Below are positions 13,801 to 22,469 of a stretch of DNA of 64,000 nt, piece after piece (position 1 is the stretch's first letter; each line of letters opens with the position of its first letter). Below the pieces are notes generated by a model. That model did not search any database. It was not told where the DNA came from and saw only the letters and a program-made list of their open reading frames with translations. The DNA is taken from positions 1-64,000 of the forward strand of contig CANQGT010000004.1 in the NCBI GenBank assembly GCA_947623505.1, in the 5' to 3' direction. Source of the DNA: an uncultured Clostridia bacterium. Its GTDB lineage: Bacteria; Bacillota; Clostridia; Oscillospirales; Acutalibacteraceae. A program made the position numbers and the translations under genes.

Positions 13801-16299
13801 TCACCCTCTGCTTTTAAGTTGTGTTTTGATTATATGCCCGATAGCGCGCGAACCTCTTGTGATATATTTCATCATATTGCCGCTTATACCCGTAAGTATC
13901 GGGTTTTTGAGATTTTTCTCGCTTACGCCGTCGGCGTTCGGCTCTTTCAGCTTTACGTTATCTCCGTAAAACGCCTGAGCCGCCGCGCCTTCGGGGGCGG
14001 ATACTACCGCTCCGTCCGCAAACGCCTTTATTTCTTCAAGCGTCTTGCCGCTCGGAAGCGGGGAATCGACGGCGTAAAACGCTATCATCGCCGTTTCGGA
14101 GCTGCCGTTATACGACGGCGCTATGGATTTGCCCTGCGGAGTCACGAGAGTGTAGGTGGCGAGGATTTCGTCTTTCGCCCTGCCCCAGTGATGGCGCTGG
14201 CTGCCGTAATATGTGCCGAACGGGTTCATACGAACAGTTTTATCATTTTCAAGACGCATTGGGCAATATGCCATTGAATTGAGCACCTGCCGCGCGTTTG
14301 CAATCAAAATGCCGCCGTTTTCATCGGTAAGCCCGACAAGGCCGCCCGTAAGCTGATGATTGAAAGAGGCAAGAGCGGCGTTTTTCTCATCGCATTCGGG
14401 GAAAGTTTGCGTTCTGAAAGTTGAAATATCGTCCATAAAATTGCGCTTCACAACCGAAACGTCGCCCGAAAGCTTCGGCGTTATCTGAAACGGAACCGTC
14501 TGTATCCATTTCATATCGGAAAATCTGCCGAGCGAGGAATTTTCGGTGGATATGGAAGTTTCTTCGGGAGTATAGGGATACTGCACGCTTATCCTCGCGA
14601 AAACCGCGTCAGAGCTTTTTACGGTAAAGAAATCATACTCAAAGCTTCCCCCGCGTATCTCGCCGGGCAAATGAATTTCGCCGCTTACGCGCACTCCGCG
14701 GGCGCTTCCGGCGCACTCAAGCGCCGATGCCGTTTTGTTTACAAAAAAGTAATCCTTGCCCCCGTAGGTGATAAAGCTTTTGAGAAATTCGTCGTTGCCG
14801 AGAATTTTTCCGCCCGACGACACCTCAAAAAGATTGCCGTGCACGGAAAATTTCATCGTCAGCCTGCCGCTTGACACGATATTTGAAAATTCCCTTTTTG
14901 CCCGCCTGCCGTTTTTCACTATTTCTATTTCGTATTTATCGGCGATTTCCTTAAATCTCATAATCGCGAAGACGGAGGAATTGTCGCCGTCCATAGGTAT
15001 GAGAGCCCAATCGGTGAGCCCCCGTCCTTTTACCGATAATTCAGACACGCTTTCGGGCTTTTCGCCGAGCTTTAACTGAACGCACTGAAAATCGGATTTC
15101 GTTATATTGTAAACGGTGATTTTCTCACTTTTGGGAAGCGCCGCTTTTTCAAAATCCACCACCCTCTGCGCAAGGCCGAGCGCGGCTTTTTCCCTTTGTA
15201 TGTTCAAAACGGGCGTGGCAAGCCCGAAATGAGTTGTGGAGAGCAGCAAAACTCTGTCGTTAAAAGACGGCGAATCCTTATCCCTGCGGCTGTTGAGCCT
15301 TGCCATGGCCCTCGCCCGCTCAAGAGAAGTCCATATTTTTCTGTTGAACGGTTTTTCCGACCAAGAAGCGTATCCGGTGAAATTACCGTCGGCGGTATCC
15401 TGCGTAAATTCGATTTTTCCCAACGGTTTATGATTTTTGAGATAACCGCCGGGAGTATCGTAAACAATGTACGGCAAATCCGATATTTCCTTTACAAGGC
15501 CGTGTATGCCGTCCGTATTCGCGATTTTTCCTGTAAGCGGGCCGAGCCCCATAGTCTCCCAAAACATACCGTCGGCGTCCATATTTATGAATATAAACAA
15601 ATCGCTGTTTATCTCACCGCTCGCCTGTTTGGCGTGCAGTTCCTTCACCCAAGCCCGCAGACAGCCGGCGTCGCATACGTCGGAATTGCTGTAGGTGGGT
15701 ATTATCGTCATACTTTCGCCCTTGTAAGTATAAGTTACGGGGTTAAACGCTATCTCGTCCGGCAGTTTGGGAATTATCGTGCGAAAAGCGTCAAAGGGTA
15801 CACAGCTGTAATAAAGGCAGAGCGCTTTTACACCTAATTTGTTGTAAAGCGTAACCTGAGACGGGGTGAACATAACCTCCTGCGGTCTCACGATTTTTTC
15901 GCATTTTCCGAAAATATCAGAAAGACCCGAGCCGGCGGGATTGGTTACGGCAAGCTCAACGGAGGCGCAAAATTCATCCTCCGTCATAGCGGAGAGCGCG
16001 CCGTTGTTGTAGCCCATAATAATATTTTCGTCGCCGTATTTATCAACGCGTTCTTTCATTCCCTCGATTATATCGGGGGCATATTCGGGCAGTATCTTTT
16101 CAAGGGAAAAGAAATTTTCCGTATCCCACGTTCCTTTCACGGGAATGCCCTGCTCGTTGAATTTATTTAATATATCAATGGTTTTTCGCATTATCCTTAT
16201 ATCGGAGCCGAAGCCGAGACTGTCGTTCGTATCGCCCCTGTAAGAATGATAACAGTTAACGTGAAAGCCGTAGGCAACGTGTATTTTATTATCTTTCAC
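13801..16299 (-). CDS. GH38/GH57-like glycosidase or deacetylase-superfamily protein
   Basis: An 832-residue protein. The first 330 residues look like the 7-stranded barrel of the glycoside hydrolase/deacetylase superfamily (HVAYGFHVNCYHSYRGD near the start, KGTWDTENF, MGYNNGALSAMTEDEF). The remainder is beta-rich, as in alpha-mannosidase-type GH38 enzymes. The classical GH38 HxHxDxxW motif is not seen, so the exact family is open. The start is GTG at 16299, immediately after the transporter stop and 9 bases after GGGAGGAG. It has no signal peptide. It sits in the sulfoquinovose operon between transporter and esterase. It may process a second linkage in the imported glycoside. I am sure it is a real gene, moderately sure of the fold, and unsure of the reaction. 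Confidence 0.6.
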   Translation of the reverse strand: MKDNKIHVAYGFHVNCYHSYRGDTNDSLGFGSDIRIMRKTIDILNKFNEQGIPVKGTWDTENFFSLEKILPEYAPDIIEGMKERVDKYGDENIIMGYNNGALSAMTEDEFCASVELAVTNPAGSGLSDIFGKCEKIVRPQEVMFTPSQVTLYNKLGVKALCLYYSCVPFDAFRTIIPKLPDEIAFNPVTYTYKGESMTIIPTYSNSDVCDAGCLRAWVKELHAKQASGEINSDLFIFINMDADGMFWETMGLGPLTGKIANTDGIHGLVKEISDLPYIVYDTPGGYLKNHKPLGKIEFTQDTADGNFTGYASWSEKPFNRKIWTSLERARAMARLNSRRDKDSPSFNDRVLLLSTTHFGLATPVLNIQREKAALGLAQRVVDFEKAALPKSEKITVYNITKSDFQCVQLKLGEKPESVSELSVKGRGLTDWALIPMDGDNSSVFAIMRFKEIADKYEIEIVKNGRRAKREFSNIVSSGRLTMKFSVHGNLFEVSSGGKILGNDEFLKSFITYGGKDYFFVNKTASALECAGSARGVRVSGEIHLPGEIRGGSFEYDFFTVKSSDAVFARISVQYPYTPEETSISTENSSLGRFSDMKWIQTVPFQITPKLSGDVSVVKRNFMDDISTFRTQTFPECDEKNAALASFNHQLTGGLVGLTDENGGILIANARQVLNSMAYCPMRLENDKTVRMNPFGTYYGSQRHHWGRAKDEILATYTLVTPQGKSIAPSYNGSSETAMIAFYAVDSPLPSGKTLEEIKAFADGAVVSAPEGAAAQAFYGDNVKLKEPNADGVSEKNLKNPILTGISGNMMKYITRGSRAIGHIIKTQLKSRG

Positions 16300-17727
16300 T
16301 TATTCATTCTCCTCCCTGCTCTTTCTCCGCTCTTCCATTTGCAGATGCAGCTTTTCAAGTTCCTTTTTGGAGAGCTTGTAGAAAAACGCTATGAGCACAA
16401 ACATAACTATAAGTATGATGGCGGGAATAAGAGTTGAGATATTGTATAATTTCGGCAAAACCTCTTTCGGCTGAACGGCGAGCTCGCCGTTGTAGCCTAT
16501 CCAACCGAGTATCGCCGCGGCGCCGGCGCCGGCAATGGTCTGCCCCAGCTTTCTTGTGAAAGAATAAAAGCTGTAGGAAGTGCCCTCTTCGCGCCTGCCG
16601 GAAAGAAATTCCTGATAGTCTATAACGTCCATTACAAGCGCCCATACCTCAAGCACAAGGAAAGTCTGCCCGGCGCCTGAGAAAAAGGTTAGAGCAAGGA
16701 ACACATACGGATTTTCGGCGGCGGGAGTAAAACCTATAAAATACATTATGATATTTACGACGGCGGCAAAGCCGAGGCCCGCTGCGCAAATCTCTTTTTT
16801 ACCGAATTTCTTTATGAGCTTGCCCATAAACGGGAGGAACATAGCCATCGGCAGATAAGTGCATATGGTAACTATACTGTAAAGACCCGGTTTTTCAAAA
16901 TAGTTTTTGAAAAGATAGTTATAAACCGTTTGCGTGTACATTTGGAAACAGATAAGCAGCATCGACACGGCGCAAAGTACTATAAACGGTCTGTTTTTTA
17001 TAAGCACGCTCACCGTCTGAAGCACGTTGAAATCGCTCTGTTTCTGAGTGGGCGGAAGCTGAACTCTTTCTTTGGTGAGTTTAAAATGCAAAACGAAAAT
17101 CATTACCGACAGTATGGAAAGGCAGCCTACCGCGACGGAAAGCTTAGTGGGATCGAGCACCTTCGCGTTCGTGCCGTCCGCGTTGGCGACCGTGGAATAC
17201 ACCATAAGCGGAAGAAGTATCTGCGCGGGAAGCCCGCCCACGCCGGCGCCTATCGACCTCCACATCGAAAGAGACGAACGCTCGATCTCGTCATCGGTTA
17301 TGACCGAGGCGAGAGAGCCGTAGGGAATATTTACGCCGGTGTACATCATTCCGTAGAAAATATAAGTAATATAAGCATAAATCAGATACTGATTTTCCGA
17401 GAGACCGGGCACCTTGAAGAACATTAAGAACGCGCCCAGCGCCATCGGGAAGGACGCCCAAATTATGTAAGGCCTGAAGCGCCCGAATCTGGTTGGCTTT
17501 CTTGAATCTATAAAAGCTCCCCACATCGGATCGTTCAAAGCGTCCCATACCCTTGCCACTATCATCAGCACGGTGATTTTGCCGGCGGATATGTGCAGCA
17601 CGTCCGTATAGAACATATTAAGGAACGCCGCGATCAGCGAGAAAGACAGCAACCCGCCCATATCGCCGAGAGCGTAGCCTATCTTGTCCTTGAATTTTAT
17701 TCCGTGAGTCTGCATTTTTTCTTCCAT
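16300..17727 (-). CDS. GPH-family sugar:cation symporter
   Basis: Membrane transporter of the glycoside-pentoside-hexuronide (MelB-like) family with about 12 transmembrane segments. The N-terminal DKIGYALGDMGGLLSFSLIAAFLNMFYTDVL and RVWDALNDPMWGAFIDS blocks are hallmarks, with PYGSLASVITDD later. It probably imports sulfoquinovose or sulfoquinovosyl glycerol by cation symport; E. coli YihO in the sulfo-EMP cluster belongs to the same family. I choose MEEKMQTHG at 17727 because AAAGGGG lies 8 bases upstream; the longer ORF would overlap the ROK gene. It lies 16 bases after the ROK gene and abuts the GH38-like gene. Substrate is inferred from context. Confidence 0.85.
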   Translation of the reverse strand: MEEKMQTHGIKFKDKIGYALGDMGGLLSFSLIAAFLNMFYTDVLHISAGKITVLMIVARVWDALNDPMWGAFIDSRKPTRFGRFRPYIIWASFPMALGAFLMFFKVPGLSENQYLIYAYITYIFYGMMYTGVNIPYGSLASVITDDEIERSSLSMWRSIGAGVGGLPAQILLPLMVYSTVANADGTNAKVLDPTKLSVAVGCLSILSVMIFVLHFKLTKERVQLPPTQKQSDFNVLQTVSVLIKNRPFIVLCAVSMLLICFQMYTQTVYNYLFKNYFEKPGLYSIVTICTYLPMAMFLPFMGKLIKKFGKKEICAAGLGFAAVVNIIMYFIGFTPAAENPYVFLALTFFSGAGQTFLVLEVWALVMDVIDYQEFLSGRREEGTSYSFYSFTRKLGQTIAGAGAAAILGWIGYNGELAVQPKEVLPKLYNISTLIPAIILIVMFVLIAFFYKLSKKELEKLHLQMEERRKSREENE

Positions 17728-17743
17728 AAAATAAACCCCTTTC

Positions 17744-18844
17744 TTAATTTTGTTTTTCAAAGAAGAAATGCTTTGCCGCGAGCGCCGCGGCGCCTATATA
17801 TGATATTTTATCATTAAGCTCTGAGAGCTTGATTATATCCTTATCGAAATTGACATTATATCTGAGGCACTGCCTTGTCAGCTTTTCCGCAACCGTACCG
17901 TTTTTGAAAACGGAGCCGAAAAGCACTATCTCCTTAGCGTCGAGTATGGTTGCGGTGTTTGTAAGAGCCAAAGCCACCATATCGGTTTTTATATCCATAA
18001 GATTCACCACGTCGGGATCCTTGCTTTCCGTCACCTCGTCAAGAGCGCTTTTGCCCGTCTCCCTCAAAATCGTCATCGAAGAGACTTCTGTTTCAAGGCA
18101 GCCGTAGCGCCCGCAGCGGCATTTTCTGCCGTCTTTTCTTATAATGTAATGCCCTATTTCGGCTATTCCCGCGTCGTTTCCCGTTACTATCCTTCCGTCG
18201 GACGCGATGGCGGAGCCGATACCCGGCCCCCATTTTAAAAACAAAACGGCGCTTTCGGGCTTTGTTTTTCCGTATATCATCTGCGCGAGAGCAAAACTGC
18301 GGATATTGTTTTCTGCAACAACGGGAAGCCTCATCGCGCCGCGCGCTTTTTTCTTCATCTCCTCAATATCCCACATTCCGAATCGGTTATCATCTGCCGA
18401 ACCTATAACACATATCGAAACGCAGAGAAATCTGCTTCTGTCAACCCCGCAGCTTTCGAGAACGCTTTTACCCACGTCAACGATTTCGTCAACAGAGCTT
18501 TCGGGAGGCAGGCTTTTGCTTTTTACGGGAGTTCCGTCAAGCCTTACGGCGCAGACGGTTATTTTGTCCACCTCAGCGTTTATTCCTACCGCGTAAAATC
18601 TGTTTAGGCAAAGGCTGAGAGGTATCTTTTTTCTTCCGGCTTTCGCGGCCGTATCATCCGTTTCGCCCTGCTCGCTGATAAAGCCGTCCCTGATAAGACC
18701 CGTGCATATCTTCGTCACCGCCGCAGGGGTTAGCTCCAGCAGGCGGGCAATATCCTTTCTGCTGAGATTCGGCATACCGTTCAGCAGATATAATACCGAA
18801 GATTTGTTTGAGCGTTTTATGTCTTTAAGATTAAGTCCCTGCAA
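17744..18844 (-). CDS. ROK-family transcriptional repressor
   Basis: NagC/XylR-type regulator of 366 residues. An N-terminal winged helix-turn-helix (LSRKDIARLLELTPAAVTKICTGLIRDGFI, about residues 28-57) precedes a ROK sugar-kinase-like domain. The zinc motif CRCGRYGCLETE is intact. The start is TTG with AGGTGGG 6-7 bases upstream. It lies inside the sulfoquinovose operon between exporter and transporter, so it most likely represses the operon until a sulfosugar binds. A candidate operator lies just downstream of the operon promoter (25182-25206). Other sulfo-TAL clusters are known to carry local regulators, but this assignment is inference. Confidence 0.88.
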   Translation of the reverse strand: MQGLNLKDIKRSNKSSVLYLLNGMPNLSRKDIARLLELTPAAVTKICTGLIRDGFISEQGETDDTAAKAGRKKIPLSLCLNRFYAVGINAEVDKITVCAVRLDGTPVKSKSLPPESSVDEIVDVGKSVLESCGVDRSRFLCVSICVIGSADDNRFGMWDIEEMKKKARGAMRLPVVAENNIRSFALAQMIYGKTKPESAVLFLKWGPGIGSAIASDGRIVTGNDAGIAEIGHYIIRKDGRKCRCGRYGCLETEVSSMTILRETGKSALDEVTESKDPDVVNLMDIKTDMVALALTNTATILDAKEIVLFGSVFKNGTVAEKLTRQCLRYNVNFDKDIIKLSELNDKISYIGAAALAAKHFFFEKQN

Positions 18845-18854
18845 ATTCCCACCT

Positions 18855-19589
18855 CTACTTCACCAAAAGGGATATGCCGCTTATAAGCATAAGAATATAT
18901 GTAAGCGCCAAAAACGCATTTTTACTGAGCTTTTTGCCAATATAATTTCCGAGAAGAACGGCCAACACGAGAACCGCCAGCGAAACGGCGAGCATAGCGG
19001 TGACCTTCGCCGTGAAATATCCGCTTGATATATCGCTGAAAAGTATTGCCGTATTCAAAACTATCCATACCGCCGAAAGCGTGGCGCGAAATTCCTGCGT
19101 GTCCCTCAGCTTCATTGAGGCGTAAGTGACAAGCAGAGGCCCGCCGCAGACGAAAGCACCGTGTACGACTCCCGCCGCCGCGAGAACGGCATACTGCGAA
19201 AAGGTATTTAACGAAGCGCCGTCTTTCTTTTTTATGAATCTGTAACCGTTTACAAGCGAAAATATTATAACCGTTGCGCCGAGAATTTTGTAAGTGACAT
19301 ACGCGCTGCCGGCAAGATATGGCGACAGAAAAGTTCCGGCGATTATTCCCGCAAGCATAACGAGAATGATTTTAAGCAGTTCTTTTTTGTTTACGCTTTT
19401 TCGGCACTGTAAAAGCACTCCCGCCGAGGCGGCTATTCCGAGCACGTTAAGTATCGGCTTTGCCGAGGTGTAACCTACGAGCATAACCGAAAACGGCATT
19501 GCCAAAACCGTGCCCGCAAAGCCCGTTACGCACTGTATGATATTTGAAAGAAAAACTACAATTTCAAAAATTATTTCATTTACCGTCAA
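18855..19589 (-). CDS. TauE/SafE-family sulfonate exporter
   Basis: Integral membrane protein of 244 residues with about 7-8 hydrophobic helices and the TSUP-family N-terminus (FLSNIIQCVTGFAGTVLAMPFSVMLVGY). TauE/SafE proteins move sulfite, sulfoacetate and related organosulfonates out of the cell. In this operon the likely cargo is 2,3-dihydroxypropanesulfonate or sulfolactate, the waste product of sulfoquinovose fermentation. The start codon is TTG at 19589, overlapping the TGA of the preceding isomerase gene (TTGA), so translation is probably coupled. The family is clear; the cargo is inferred from context. Confidence 0.85.
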   Translation of the reverse strand: MTVNEIIFEIVVFLSNIIQCVTGFAGTVLAMPFSVMLVGYTSAKPILNVLGIAASAGVLLQCRKSVNKKELLKIILVMLAGIIAGTFLSPYLAGSAYVTYKILGATVIIFSLVNGYRFIKKKDGASLNTFSQYAVLAAAGVVHGAFVCGGPLLVTYASMKLRDTQEFRATLSAVWIVLNTAILFSDISSGYFTAKVTAMLAVSLAVLVLAVLLGNYIGKKLSKNAFLALTYILMLISGISLLVK

Positions 19590-20920
19590 AAGCGTTCAAC
19601 CTCTATACCAAACATAGCGCCAAGTGCCTCAAGCTCGCCGCTTATATCGCCGTAGCCGACTGCGAAATGCGGCTCCCAGCCGCCGATAACGGCTTTGCTT
19701 ATGATTTCGGCGCACGGCGCGGAGGTTTTCACAACAAGCGACGTGCCTGTAAACTGCTTAGGCTTATCGAGTATTTCACCCGTGCAGACGAATATTCTGA
19801 AAGCGCCGTCCGGCTTTTTGCCTATTCTTAAAACGGTTGCCTTTTCGCAGGGTTTGCAGCCGAATTCAAGAGTGGGGCCGATCTTTCTGTTGCAGTGAAC
19901 TCCCGCAACAGCCCCCGTATCCCGCCTCGCAAGCGAACACGCGGCGGTGCCGCAGTGCCAAAAGGTGACTGTGTTTTCCGCCTCGTCCATAGAAACGGGA
20001 TCGCCGAAAAACGCGGGGCTTCCCGTAAGAAACTGAGCCGCGTACATTGACAGAGCGCCGTAAGCGTCCGCCTCGCAGGCGGAGGGGATATTCATATCGT
20101 TTAGCATCGCCAGCACCGCGCAGACGGGCGTGCCGTATGAAGTAAAGAAATCGGGCCAGCACCGTGAAGCTATCGCCCCCACGCCGTTTTCCGCGCAGTA
20201 TTCGTAATACGCCTTATACAGCTTCGCAAAATCGGAGACGTTCTTTTCGGGGATATCCGAGAGGCATTTGATACAGCCGCGCGCCTTTTCAAGATAATCT
20301 GCGGCATCTGCATCGGTATAGCCTTTTGCCCTGTCGATAAGCTCCCTCGCCTCTATCGAATCAAGAGTGACGCCGAAATTTTTAAGCATCTCACTGTCGC
20401 CCGCCCTGCCGAAGCCAAAGCCCTGCGGGGTGTGGCCTATCTGAAGCAGTTTCAGACCTTTCATTGATTTTTTGAGCCGCGCCGTGCTTATGTAAGAATT
20501 TATCTTACTTTTCACGGCTTTCTCGTTCGGAGAGCCGAAAACATAGCCGTAACGCCTGCCGAGCGCCGAAAGCGCGTTTCCGGCTGAAAACGCGCCGGTA
20601 AGCGAATTGAGCCTGAGCCTGCCGCCGTCAACGGCGGGCTCGCGCAGCGCCCAGAGAAGCACGGGGCAGTCAAACCGCCGCGCTATCTCGCTTATGTACG
20701 CTCCGTTTGCGAAAGTCACATTCTGAACTATTACAAGATCAGGCGAAACCGTGCCGAGAAACGCCTCAAGCTTATCGATTGTGAGCAGCATTTCTTCGGG
20801 ATATTTTATATCCGCCTGAATTTCTTTTAACGCCGAAACGGAGCTTTCGTATTCTTTTTGGGCGGATTCCAAATGGAAAGTACCCACTCCTATCGGTATA
20901 TAAACGCATTCAAATTTCAT
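19586..20920 (-). CDS. Sulfoquinovose isomerase (fucose/arabinose isomerase-like)
   Basis: A 444-residue protein of the L-fucose / L-arabinose isomerase fold, which uses a divalent metal for aldose-ketose isomerization. Visible metal and active-site elements are the Glu/Asp segment SACEADAYGALSMY and the His segment FWHCGTAACS. Within a sulfo-TAL operon the expected reaction is sulfoquinovose to 6-deoxy-6-sulfofructose; Firmicutes sulfo-TAL clusters use an isomerase of this family. CAGGTGA precedes the ATG by 6 bases. It lies 14 bases after the DUF4867 gene and overlaps the exporter gene by 4 bases. An ordinary fucose isomerase is unlikely, since no fuculose kinase or aldolase is present. Confidence 0.82.
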   Translation of the reverse strand: MKFECVYIPIGVGTFHLESAQKEYESSVSALKEIQADIKYPEEMLLTIDKLEAFLGTVSPDLVIVQNVTFANGAYISEIARRFDCPVLLWALREPAVDGGRLRLNSLTGAFSAGNALSALGRRYGYVFGSPNEKAVKSKINSYISTARLKKSMKGLKLLQIGHTPQGFGFGRAGDSEMLKNFGVTLDSIEARELIDRAKGYTDADAADYLEKARGCIKCLSDIPEKNVSDFAKLYKAYYEYCAENGVGAIASRCWPDFFTSYGTPVCAVLAMLNDMNIPSACEADAYGALSMYAAQFLTGSPAFFGDPVSMDEAENTVTFWHCGTAACSLARRDTGAVAGVHCNRKIGPTLEFGCKPCEKATVLRIGKKPDGAFRIFVCTGEILDKPKQFTGTSLVVKTSAPCAEIISKAVIGGWEPHFAVGYGDISGELEALGAMFGIEVERF

Positions 20921-20934
20921 ATTTTCACCTGTTT

Positions 20935-21600
20935 TCAGTAATTGAGCCTTTTGTTTTCCCCTATCAGCCCGATATGGGCGCCCTGCTTCACAAGCGGCTC
21001 CCTGTCCTTATGCGCAAGCACCCACTTGTTTTTCATCAAAAGCATTTCGTCCTCTTCGGTAACGGTATTTTTACAACGCTCAAGCGGCGTGTTCGTGCCT
21101 TTTAAGAGTATTACTATATCTTTAAAGCCGTGATCGCTGACGGAGCACGGGCTTAAATGCAGAGTTGTCTGATACATTTCGAGAACGGTTCCCTTAGACA
21201 CGAAAAACACCTTTTCGTTTCCGACGTAAAATCTGCCGTTTTCTATCTGCCAAATATGGCCTAAAGCAAGCATAAAATCGGTTACGGCAATATTGACCTC
21301 ACTGCATTTGTGATATTCAAAGCCGTTGTAGGTGGTGTTTTTTCCGTTGCAGTAGCCTATCTGTATCGGCATTTCGCCGTATATTGATTTTTCGATTTCA
21401 CTGCGGACGGCGGTTTTTTCCATCTTTTCTACCGACGGAACATAGATATTTCCGCTTTCGGGGATTTTCGTTTCGCTTTCCATATATTCCGAAAGCTCGG
21501 ACAAATCAAACCCCGTGTGTATTCTGCCGTAGGTTTTAAACTCCTCGTCAAAAACGGAGAAGATCTTAACGTCGTTTACGGCGTTGAGGCGCTCAAGCAT
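20935..21600 (-). CDS. DUF4867 protein of sulfo-TAL operons
   Basis: A 221-residue protein that matches my memory of DUF4867: IYVPSVEKME, YGEMPIQIGYCNG, GFEYHKCSEVNIAVTDFMLALGH, VFFVSKGTVLEMYQTTLHLSPC and LLKGTNTPL are the family blocks. The H, E and second E/H residues in EYHKCSE and TTLH suggest a cupin-like metal site. No function is established that I know of; it recurs in gut Firmicutes sulfoquinovose clusters. A sugar isomerase or mutarotase role is plausible. The start at 21600 has GAGGGG upstream and overlaps the reductase stop by 8 bases, so translation is coupled. Confidence 0.85.
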   Translation of the reverse strand: MLERLNAVNDVKIFSVFDEEFKTYGRIHTGFDLSELSEYMESETKIPESGNIYVPSVEKMEKTAVRSEIEKSIYGEMPIQIGYCNGKNTTYNGFEYHKCSEVNIAVTDFMLALGHIWQIENGRFYVGNEKVFFVSKGTVLEMYQTTLHLSPCSVSDHGFKDIVILLKGTNTPLERCKNTVTEEDEMLLMKNKWVLAHKDREPLVKQGAHIGLIGENKRLNY

Positions 21601-22459
21601 TGTAATCCCCTCTTACGACCTTGTAGGTGGCGCGCCAGTCCTCTTTGCCTATGCCCGCTTCCATTCCTTTGCGGTAAACCTCTCTCGCCGTCTCCATTCC
21701 GGGCATCGGGATATCAGCCTGCTCCGCGAGGCGGGAGCATATGCCGAGATCCTTATTTTCGTTTTCAAGTGAAAACGCGGTAGTCCAGTTTTCGCTTTCG
21801 ATATTTTTCCACTGCGCGTCAAGATAAAAGCACTGAGCGCCGCCGTAGGATATCGCCGTGTGATAATCCTCGGCGGATATGCCCATCTTTCTCGCAAGCA
21901 AAAGCGTTTCGTTCACTCCGTTTTGAATTTCGGCGCAAAGTGCGTTGTGGCATATTTTCATAACAAGCCCCTTGCCGTTTTCGCCCATTCTTATCACGTT
22001 GCGGCCCATATATTTAAGTATTGGTTCTATAACGGGAAACAGCTCCTCATCGCAGCCGACAAGCACGCCGAGCGTGCCGTCTATCGCGGCGGGCTTTGAT
22101 TTAACGACGGGCGCGTCCGCGAACTGAGCGCCTCTTGCCTTTATTATTCGCGAAACCTCAACGGAAACCGCGAGATCTATCGTACTCATATCTATACAGA
22201 TCATACCCGATTTTATTTCGTGGAGTATCTCGGTATAAACGGCTTTGACGTGCTCCGACTTCGGCACCATAGTGATTATTAAATCGGAATTTTCCGCCAC
22301 CTGAGAATTATTTTCGCAGGCGACCGCTCCGAGTGAGGCGAGCTTTTCGACCTGAGCCCTGTTGAGGTCGTTTACAAAAACCGCGTCGTCGTGTTTTTTT
22401 ATGATGTTTTCGCACATTGACTCGCCCATAATTCCGAGCCCGATAAAACCTATCCTCAT
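21593..22459 (-). CDS. Sulfolactaldehyde reductase (3-HIBDH family)
   Basis: NAD(P)H-dependent dehydrogenase of the beta-hydroxyacid (3-hydroxyisobutyrate) family. The Rossmann motif GFIGLGIMGESM starts at residue 4, and the catalytic lysine is K168 in LVMKICHNAL. The usual DAPVSGG loop reads DAPVVKSKPAAIDGTLG; replacement of SGG suggests a different acid group, and E. coli YihU also deviates here. In this operon it should reduce 3-sulfolactaldehyde to 2,3-dihydroxypropanesulfonate, regenerating NAD+ in fermentation. I choose MRIGF at 22459 because AAGGAG lies 6 bases upstream; the longer ORF overlaps the transaldolase gene. No sulfolactaldehyde dehydrogenase is present. Confidence 0.85.
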   Translation of the reverse strand: MRIGFIGLGIMGESMCENIIKKHDDAVFVNDLNRAQVEKLASLGAVACENNSQVAENSDLIITMVPKSEHVKAVYTEILHEIKSGMICIDMSTIDLAVSVEVSRIIKARGAQFADAPVVKSKPAAIDGTLGVLVGCDEELFPVIEPILKYMGRNVIRMGENGKGLVMKICHNALCAEIQNGVNETLLLARKMGISAEDYHTAISYGGAQCFYLDAQWKNIESENWTTAFSLENENKDLGICSRLAEQADIPMPGMETAREVYRKGMEAGIGKEDWRATYKVVRGDYNA

Positions 22460-22469
22460 TTTCTTCTCC

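Noticed and set aside
19586-20920. L-fucose utilisation gene
   Set aside because: No fuculokinase, fuculose aldolase or fucose mutarotase is present, and the operon content points to sulfoquinovose.
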